Shown here one piece after another: positions 58,705 to 64,000 of a stretch of 64,000 nucleotides of DNA (position 1 is its first letter; each line of letters opens with the position of its first letter). Made by a program: the position numbers and the translations under genes. The stretch lies in assembly GCA_052379645.1 (NCBI GenBank), contig JBQSYU010000013.1, one strand, 5' to 3'. A model generated the notes under the pieces. It was given only the letters and a program-made list of their open reading frames with translations. It was not told the origin of the DNA and did not search any database. The stretch comes from Arthrobacter_H sp030452125 (GTDB taxonomy: Bacteria > Actinomycetota > Actinomycetes > Actinomycetales > Micrococcaceae).

Positions 58705-61221
58705 ATGGGTACGGTTCCCGCGAGTGCACGAGTAGTGGTGATCGGCGCCGGAATCGTGGGCAATTCCATCGTCCACCACCTGGCCCGCCTGGGGTGGCGG
58801 GATATCGTCCAGCTCGATAAGGGACCGATGCCGAATCCGGGCGGGTCCACCGGGCATGCCTCGAACTTCTTGTTCCCGGTGGACCATTCACGCGAAATCA
58901 CCGATCTGACGGCCGACAGCATCCGCCAGTACAAGGAAATGGGCGTTTTCACCCAATCCGGCGGATTCGAGGTCGCGCGCACCGCCGAACGGATGCAGGA
59001 GCTCCACCGGCGTCTGACCTCGGCCCGGGCCTGGGGCATTGAATCGGAGATGGTCACCCCGGAAGCCGTGGTCGACCGCGTGCCTTATCTCGAGCCCTCG
59101 ATCATCCGCGGGGCCTTCTGGACCCCCGGGGTCGGGGTCGTCGACTCCCAGGGGGCGGGCACCTTGATGCGGGAGGCGGCCCTGGGGCTCGGGGCGCTGC
59201 AGGTCTGCCCCACGGTCGAGGTGACCGGCATGGAGGTCGAGGACGGGCGAATCCGCCGGGTGCACACGGACGCCGGAACCATCGAGGCCGATACCGTCGT
59301 CATCGCCTGCGGTGTCTGGTCGCCGAAACTGGCCAGGATGGCCGGGGCCTCCATTCCCCTGAGCCCCACGGTGCACCAGATGATCAGCGTCGGACCGGTT
59401 CCGCAGTTCGCCGACACCAGCGGTGAGATCTCCTTCCCGATCATCCGTGACATGGACACCGGATGCTACGAACGCCAGCACGGCGGTGATCTGGAGATCG
59501 GCTCCTACGCACACCGGCCCATCCTGCACGACGCCGAAGACATCCCCTCCATCGCCCAGTCCAAGCTTTCACCCACCGAAATGCCGTTCACGGAAGACGA
59601 CTTCGACCGACAACTGGAACAGGCCCTGGAGCTGATGCCCGACATCCTGGGCAACCCCCAGGTGGAGATCAGGTATGCCATCAACGGGCTGCTCTCACTG
59701 ACCCCCGACGGCGGCCCGCTGCTGGGGGAGACCCCCGAGGTGGCCGGGCTGTGGTCCGCGGCGGCCGTATGGATCAAGGAAGGCCCCGGCGTCGGACGGA
59801 TGATCGCCGAATGGATGACCACCGGAACCCCCGAATACGATACGCACGCCGCCGACATCGCCCGCTTCCATCCGCACCAACGCACGCGCACCCATGTGAA
59901 GGCCCGTGTCGAGGAGGGCTTCCACAAGACCTACGGCATCGTGCACCCGTCCGAGCAGTGGCTGAGCAACCGCGGGGTCCGCCTGGCCCCGATGCACCAG
60001 GCCGAAGTGGAGCTCGGAGCCACCTTCTTCGAGGCCGCCGGCTGGGAGCGGCCGCAATGGTACGCCTCGAATGCGCCACTGCTGGCCGAATACGGCGACG
60101 CGGTCATGGACCGGACCGCCGAATGGGATTCGCGGTGGTGGTCACCGATCATCAATGCCGAACACCTGGCGATGCGGGAGCGGGCCGGGATGGTGGATCT
60201 CTCCGCCTTCGCCATCTTCGACGTGCTCGGCCCGGGGGCACTCGCCACGGTGCAGCGGGTCGCGGTGGCCCAGATGGACGTGGACACCGGACGGGTCATC
60301 TACACCCCGGTGCTGGACGCGCGCGGAGGTTTCCGCTCCGACCTGACGATCATGCGCCTGGGGGAGGAACACTTCCGGGTGGTCACCGGGGGCGGCAGCG
60401 GGAACATCGACCGTAAGTGGTTCTCCGACCGGCGGGTGGATCCGGCCACCACCCAAGTGGTCGACCGCACCTCCGAACTGACCACCATCGGCCTCTGGGG
60501 CCCGCGGGCCAGGGACGTCCTGGGCCGGATCACCGACTCCGATATTTCAGCGGAGGGCTTCAGGTTCGCCCGCTGCCGGCCCCTGGAAGCCGGCCCCCTG
60601 GAGGTCCACGCCTCGAGGATCTCCTACGTCGGGGAACTGGGGTGGGAGCTGTATGTGCCGATGGAGCAAGGGGCCCGGCTCTGGTCGCTGCTGGCCGAGG
60701 CCGGCCGGGAGGATGGCCTGGTGCCGGTGGGCAACGGGGTCTACGGGACCACCGGACGGTTGGAGAAGGGCTACCGGGCGTTCGGTGCGGAACTGGACGC
60801 GGAGCGGACCATCGTGGAGACCGGAATGATGCGGCCGCGGGTGAAGGCCCAGGACTTCATCGGCCGCGACGCCTATCTGCGCCAACGCTCCCAGGACCCG
60901 GCGCGCATCCTGTGCACGTTGCAAGTGGACGATCACCGGGACGAGGCGGGGGTGCGCCGCTACATGCTCGGCGGTGAAGCGGTCACCGGTCCCGAGGGGG
61001 AACCGCTGATCGACGCGCACGGGCGCGGGGCCTATGTCACCTCGGCGGGATCGGCGCCATCGCTGGGCGTGCATCTGCTGATGAGCTTCCTTCCCCCGGC
61101 GCAAGCGCGGGTGGGAACCCGGCTGGCCGTGGACTACCTGGGCCGTTCCTATCCGGTCAGCGTGGTCGCCACCGATGCGACCGCCGTCTTCGACCCCGAG
61201 AACCTCAGAATCAGGAGCTGA
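58705..61221 (+). CDS. Dimethylglycine/sarcosine dehydrogenase-like, FAD + GcvT
   Basis: An 838-residue two-domain enzyme. Residues 8-380: DAO-type FAD domain with VVIGAGIVGNSIVHHLA and GGSTGHAS, where the His matches the covalent-FAD His of Arthrobacter dimethylglycine oxidase. Residues 420-838: FAO_M/GcvT-like tetrahydrofolate domains (YVGELGWELYVP, LEKGYRAFG). It oxidatively removes an N-methyl group, passing formaldehyde to THF as 5,10-methylene-THF. Immediately followed by etfBA, so it is probably a dehydrogenase rather than an oxidase. Likely substrates are dimethylglycine or sarcosine, not proven. ATG 58705 after AGAGG. Confidence 0.87.
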   Translation: MGTVPASARVVVIGAGIVGNSIVHHLARLGWRDIVQLDKGPMPNPGGSTGHASNFLFPVDHSREITDLTADSIRQYKEMGVFTQSGGFEVARTAERMQELHRRLTSARAWGIESEMVTPEAVVDRVPYLEPSIIRGAFWTPGVGVVDSQGAGTLMREAALGLGALQVCPTVEVTGMEVEDGRIRRVHTDAGTIEADTVVIACGVWSPKLARMAGASIPLSPTVHQMISVGPVPQFADTSGEISFPIIRDMDTGCYERQHGGDLEIGSYAHRPILHDAEDIPSIAQSKLSPTEMPFTEDDFDRQLEQALELMPDILGNPQVEIRYAINGLLSLTPDGGPLLGETPEVAGLWSAAAVWIKEGPGVGRMIAEWMTTGTPEYDTHAADIARFHPHQRTRTHVKARVEEGFHKTYGIVHPSEQWLSNRGVRLAPMHQAEVELGATFFEAAGWERPQWYASNAPLLAEYGDAVMDRTAEWDSRWWSPIINAEHLAMRERAGMVDLSAFAIFDVLGPGALATVQRVAVAQMDVDTGRVIYTPVLDARGGFRSDLTIMRLGEEHFRVVTGGGSGNIDRKWFSDRRVDPATTQVVDRTSELTTIGLWGPRARDVLGRITDSDISAEGFRFARCRPLEAGPLEVHASRISYVGELGWELYVPMEQGARLWSLLAEAGREDGLVPVGNGVYGTTGRLEKGYRAFGAELDAERTIVETGMMRPRVKAQDFIGRDAYLRQRSQDPARILCTLQVDDHRDEAGVRRYMLGGEAVTGPEGEPLIDAHGRGAYVTSAGSAPSLGVHLLMSFLPPAQARVGTRLAVDYLGRSYPVSVVATDATAVFDPENLRIRS

Positions 61222-61223
61222 AA

Positions 61224-61988
61224 ATGGTCAATCTGCTGGTCTGCATCAAAAGGGTCCCGGAAATCGCCGGGGAGATCCTCTTGAGCCAGGATGGGCACAG
61301 CATCGACGCCCGCCATGTCGGCCATACGCTGAGCGAACACGACGAATGCGCGATCGAGCTCGCCGTCGGGCTGGCGGGGGACACCGGCGGTGAAGTACGG
61401 GTGCTCAGCCTCGGTACCGCGGAGGCGGCCGAACAACTGCGGTACGCGGTGGCGCTGGGGGCCGGTGCAGCCACCCTGATCACCGCGGACCCCGAATCCT
61501 ACGGGCCGGCCGATGTGGCGGCCGCGATCGCCGCGGAGGTCCGCGCCTCGCCGGCCGCCTACGATTTGATCCTCGTCGGCAACGACGCCGCCGATACCGG
61601 TGACTTCCAGGTCGGCGTCCGGCTGGGATTCGCCCTGGGCCGGCCGGTCCTCACCGGGATCAACACCGCGGAGATCCACGGATCCTCGGTGCTGGCCCGG
61701 GGCGCCGGGCCGCAGGGCACCGACGTGTTCGAGGTCCCCCTGCCCGCGGTGATGGCCGTGCAGGAGGGGGGAGTGGAGCCGCGCTACCCCTCGATCCGCG
61801 GCCGCCTCAAGGCCAAGCGACTGAGCATCGACCGCAAGGACCCCCTGATCGAGCCGATCGGCTCCGGCCGGGTGAAGCTGACGCTGCCCCCGACGAAACC
61901 CAGTACGGTCCAGATCCTGGGTGAGGGGCCCGATGCGGTCCCGGCACTGGTCGAGATCCTGGCCAGCAGCGGGGTGTTGAACCGATGA
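61224..61988 (+). CDS. etfB: Electron-transfer flavoprotein beta subunit
   Basis: A 254-residue ETF-beta: LLVCIKRVPE at the N-terminus, SEHDECAIELAVGL, and the C-terminal recognition region VMAVQEGGVEPRYPSIRGRLKAK typical of EtfB. With EtfA it carries electrons from flavin dehydrogenases. The ATG is two bases after the dehydrogenase stop, with AGGAG within that gene's end, so it is a dedicated ETF for the DMG dehydrogenase-like enzyme. Confidence 0.92.
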   Translation: MVNLLVCIKRVPEIAGEILLSQDGHSIDARHVGHTLSEHDECAIELAVGLAGDTGGEVRVLSLGTAEAAEQLRYAVALGAGAATLITADPESYGPADVAAAIAAEVRASPAAYDLILVGNDAADTGDFQVGVRLGFALGRPVLTGINTAEIHGSSVLARGAGPQGTDVFEVPLPAVMAVQEGGVEPRYPSIRGRLKAKRLSIDRKDPLIEPIGSGRVKLTLPPTKPSTVQILGEGPDAVPALVEILASSGVLNR

Positions 61989-63007
61989 TTCTGGTCCTCG
62001 TGGAAACCGGCAGCGACGGAGCCACCCCCACCTCGCTGGAGACCCTGACCTTTGCGCGGGAACTGGCCGGCCGGCTCGGTGGCGAAACCGTCGAGGCACT
62101 GATCATTGGTCCCCTGGGGGCCGGGGAGGCCTCGGCCGGAGGCCCCGAAGCGCAGGAACGGGTGAAGGAGAAGTTGTCGGCCCAACTGGCCGAACAGGGA
62201 GTGGACTCCATCCACCATGCCGCCGGCGAACGGCTGGAACGCTATGGCGCCAGCGGCTGGGCGACCGCCCTCGGAGCGGTGCCGGCCGCCTACGTGCTGG
62301 CTGCGGGAACCCCGCGCGGCAGCGAGGTCCTGGCCCATGTGGCCGCCCGGGCAGGGGCGATGATGGCGGCCAACGTCGTGGGGATCGTCGATACCGAACC
62401 ATTGGTCCTCTCGCGCCAGGTGATGGGTGGGGGCGTCTTCGAGCACATGCGGCTCGACGGTGCACCCCGGGTCCTCACCGTCGCCGGGCATGCCGTGGAC
62501 CCGGTGGCGGCCGATGACGCCTCGGCTCCCGTCTGGCACGAATTCGAGCCCGAACTCTCCGACGCCGATCTGGTCACCGCCGTCGTCCGGGTCGAAACCG
62601 GCGCCCCCGATGCCACCTCGACGTTGACCGGGGCGCGGGTGGTGGTCGGGGCCGGCCGCGGCGTGGGCAGCGCGGATGGCTTCGATGACCTGCTTCAGCT
62701 GCGGGACCAGCTCGGCGCCGCCCTGGGGGCCTCCCGGGTGGTGACCAGCCTCGGCTGGCGCCCCCACCATGAACAGATCGGGCAGACCGGCAGCAGGATC
62801 TCCCCGGAGGTCTATCTCGCCTGCGGCATCAGCGGCGCCGTCCAGCACTGGGCTGGCTGCCAATCGGCGAAGATGATCGTGGCCATCAACACCGACCCCG
62901 ATGCGCCCATGGTCACCCAGGCCGACTACGCCATCATCGGGGACCTGCACCAGGTGGTACCGGCCCTGACCGCCGCACTACGGCGGCGGGAGTCGTCCGG
63001 GGGATGA
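61985..63007 (+). CDS. etfA: Electron-transfer flavoprotein alpha subunit
   Basis: A 340-residue ETF-alpha with the C-terminal FAD site: VVGAGRGVGSADGF, GWRPHHEQIGQTG, SPEVYLACGISGAVQHWAG and INTDPDAPM. It forms a heterodimer with EtfB and overlaps it by ATGA. Electrons would pass to a membrane acceptor, possibly via the cytochrome b gene that follows. Confidence 0.93.
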   Translation: MILVLVETGSDGATPTSLETLTFARELAGRLGGETVEALIIGPLGAGEASAGGPEAQERVKEKLSAQLAEQGVDSIHHAAGERLERYGASGWATALGAVPAAYVLAAGTPRGSEVLAHVAARAGAMMAANVVGIVDTEPLVLSRQVMGGGVFEHMRLDGAPRVLTVAGHAVDPVAADDASAPVWHEFEPELSDADLVTAVVRVETGAPDATSTLTGARVVVGAGRGVGSADGFDDLLQLRDQLGAALGASRVVTSLGWRPHHEQIGQTGSRISPEVYLACGISGAVQHWAGCQSAKMIVAINTDPDAPMVTQADYAIIGDLHQVVPALTAALRRRESSGG

Positions 63008-63062
63008 TGGGCGGACCCGGTGACCCCATGGAGCCGGGGCGAAGGTGAGGCAGAGGAGCGCA

Positions 63063-64000
63063 ATGAGAACACCGGCCCAGCGGCCTGTTTCGGGTTTCAG
63101 GCAGTCCAAATGGTTCAAACTGGTCTGGATCTGCCCCCTCGTGGTCGTGGCGCTCGCCGCCGCCGTCCTCGGGGCCAGATGGTATCTGGGCAGCTCCGCC
63201 GGACAGGGGTTCCTCGCCGAGTATCCGGGCCAGCCCCCGGCCACCACGGATACCGCCGACGGTTTCCCCTGGTGGCTGCAATGGCAGCACTTCTTCAACT
63301 TCTTCCTGATCATCCTGATCATCCGCGCCGGGTGGATGGTGCGTACCGAACGGACCCCGGAAGCCTATTGGACCCGCACGGTGGGGCCCCGCAACCGGCA
63401 GAATCCACCGGCCAAGATGAGCATCTACCTGTGGCTGCACTACAGCCTGGGCAGCTTATGGATCCTGAACGGGGTGGTCTTCTACGTCCTGGTCTTCTCC
63501 ACCGGGCATTGGAAACGGATCATCCCGACGGGGTGGGATGTCTTCCCCCAGGCCATCTCGGCGGGGCTGCAGTATCTGTCGCTGGAGTGGCCGATGGAAT
63601 CGGCCTGGCAGAACTACAACGGCATCCAGCTGCTCGCCTACTTCGTCACCATCTTCGTGGCCGCGCCGCTGGCGGTGGTGACCGGGGTGCGGATGTCCTC
63701 GCTGTGGTCCACCCAGTGGAAGATCAACCGCTATTATCCGGTCCTGCTGGCGCGGATCATCCACCTGCCGGTGATGTTCTACTTCGTCGTGTTCATCTTC
63801 GTGCACGTCGTCCTGGTCTTCACCACCGGCATGCGCCGGAACCTCAACTACATGTACAGCGGCCAGGGCCCCGATGTGGTCAATTGGGTGGGGTTCTGGA
63901 TCTTCGTGGTCGCGGCGATCGTCGTGGTGGCCGGCTGGATCGCCGCCCGGCCGCTGTTCCTGCAGCCGGTCGCCCAGCTCACCGGCAAGGTCACCCGCCG
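63063..64000 (+). CDS. Membrane cytochrome b561-type protein (5' part)
   Basis: Open at the right edge; 312 residues visible. Several membrane helices carry histidines suited to heme b ligation (WQHFFNFFLIILII, WLHYSLGSLWILNG, RIIHLPVMFYFVVFIFVHVVLVF). The pattern is that of cytochrome b/b6 or b561 subunits of formate dehydrogenase/Ni-hydrogenase or YedYZ-type oxidoreductases, often followed by a molybdopterin or Fe-S subunit, which would lie outside. GAGGAG precedes the ATG. Its place after etfBA suggests a route from ETF to the quinone pool. Confidence 0.8.
   Translation, partial: MRTPAQRPVSGFRQSKWFKLVWICPLVVVALAAAVLGARWYLGSSAGQGFLAEYPGQPPATTDTADGFPWWLQWQHFFNFFLIILIIRAGWMVRTERTPEAYWTRTVGPRNRQNPPAKMSIYLWLHYSLGSLWILNGVVFYVLVFSTGHWKRIIPTGWDVFPQAISAGLQYLSLEWPMESAWQNYNGIQLLAYFVTIFVAAPLAVVTGVRMSSLWSTQWKINRYYPVLLARIIHLPVMFYFVVFIFVHVVLVFTTGMRRNLNYMYSGQGPDVVNWVGFWIFVVAAIVVVAGWIAARPLFLQPVAQLTGKVTR

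Noticed and set aside
1..64000. CRISPR arrays, insertion sequences, prophage or tRNA/rRNA genes
   Set aside because: I found no regularly spaced repeats, transposase or integrase genes, terminal inverted repeats or tRNA T-arm sequences in the gaps I read; a tRNA scan would settle it.

Overview
The window is high-GC DNA carrying tightly packed, often overlapping genes. Class Ib ribonucleotide reductase (nrdEF), RNase J, UbiB, an S8 subtilase, many TetR/LysR/Lrp regulators and a dimethylglycine-oxidase-like protein closely resembling the Arthrobacter enzyme all suggest an aerobic soil-type actinobacterium of the Micrococcaceae (Arthrobacter and relatives). This is inferred from gene content and recalled protein families only; no marker gene was searched. 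I see no insertion sequence, prophage, CRISPR array, tRNA or rRNA, so this is ordinary chromosome with several accessory metabolic modules.

Layout. 0-3.5 kb: 3' part of nrdE, nrdF and a convergent NAD(P)-binding epimerase-like gene. 3.7-9 kb: a small YnfA-type membrane protein, a DszC/SfnB-like flavoprotein behind a long inverted repeat, an acyl-CoA ligase and a divergent flavin disulfide reductase. 9.3-14.1 kb: a Crp/Fnr-type regulator and a four-gene YnjBCD-like ABC importer whose genes all overlap. 14.2-17.6 kb: a haloacid dehalogenase and a membrane/lipid cluster (YrhK-like, TVP38/DedA-like, CDP-alcohol phosphatidyltransferase, methyltransferase, sigma region 2 ORF). 17.7-24.3 kb: polyol dehydrogenase, YceI, then trimethylamine monooxygenase, aldehyde dehydrogenase and a choline-dehydrogenase-like GMC enzyme. 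24.3-30.8 kb: UbiB kinase, deoD, SLC13 transporter, thioesterase, RNase J. 30.8-34.5 kb: umuDC with an upstream SOS-like box, then a reductase/TetR divergent pair. 34.7-37.2 kb: two tandem staphylococcal-nuclease-like lipoproteins, the first lacking catalytic residues. 37.3-43 kb: LysE exporter with Lrp regulator, PepSY lipoprotein, and LysR controlling an aldehyde dehydrogenase/crotonase pair. 43-48.5 kb: large secreted subtilase, PdxK/ThiD kinase, TetR with a perfect palindromic operator. 48.6-53.1 kb: queuosine-precursor transporter and tgt flanking an ABC ATPase/membrane pair. 53.2-58.3 kb: FUSC protein, Nudix-like and unknown gene pair, MFS drug exporter, VOC protein with a ribbon-helix-helix regulator. 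58.7-64 kb: dimethylglycine dehydrogenase/oxidase-like enzyme, dedicated EtfBA and a membrane cytochrome b running off the end.

How it fits together. Two modules handle methylated amines: Tmm plus choline/aldehyde oxidation near 20-24 kb, and N-demethylation of dimethylglycine or sarcosine coupled through ETF to a membrane cytochrome near 59-64 kb. Together they would allow use of choline or betaine-type osmolytes, though the betaine-to-dimethylglycine step is not in the window. The most unusual items are the active/degenerate nuclease-lipoprotein pair, the DMG dehydrogenase-ETF-cytochrome b cluster, the sigma-region-2 ORF overlapping a methyltransferase, a UmuD whose catalytic lysine position is arginine, and a crotonase lacking both usual glutamates.
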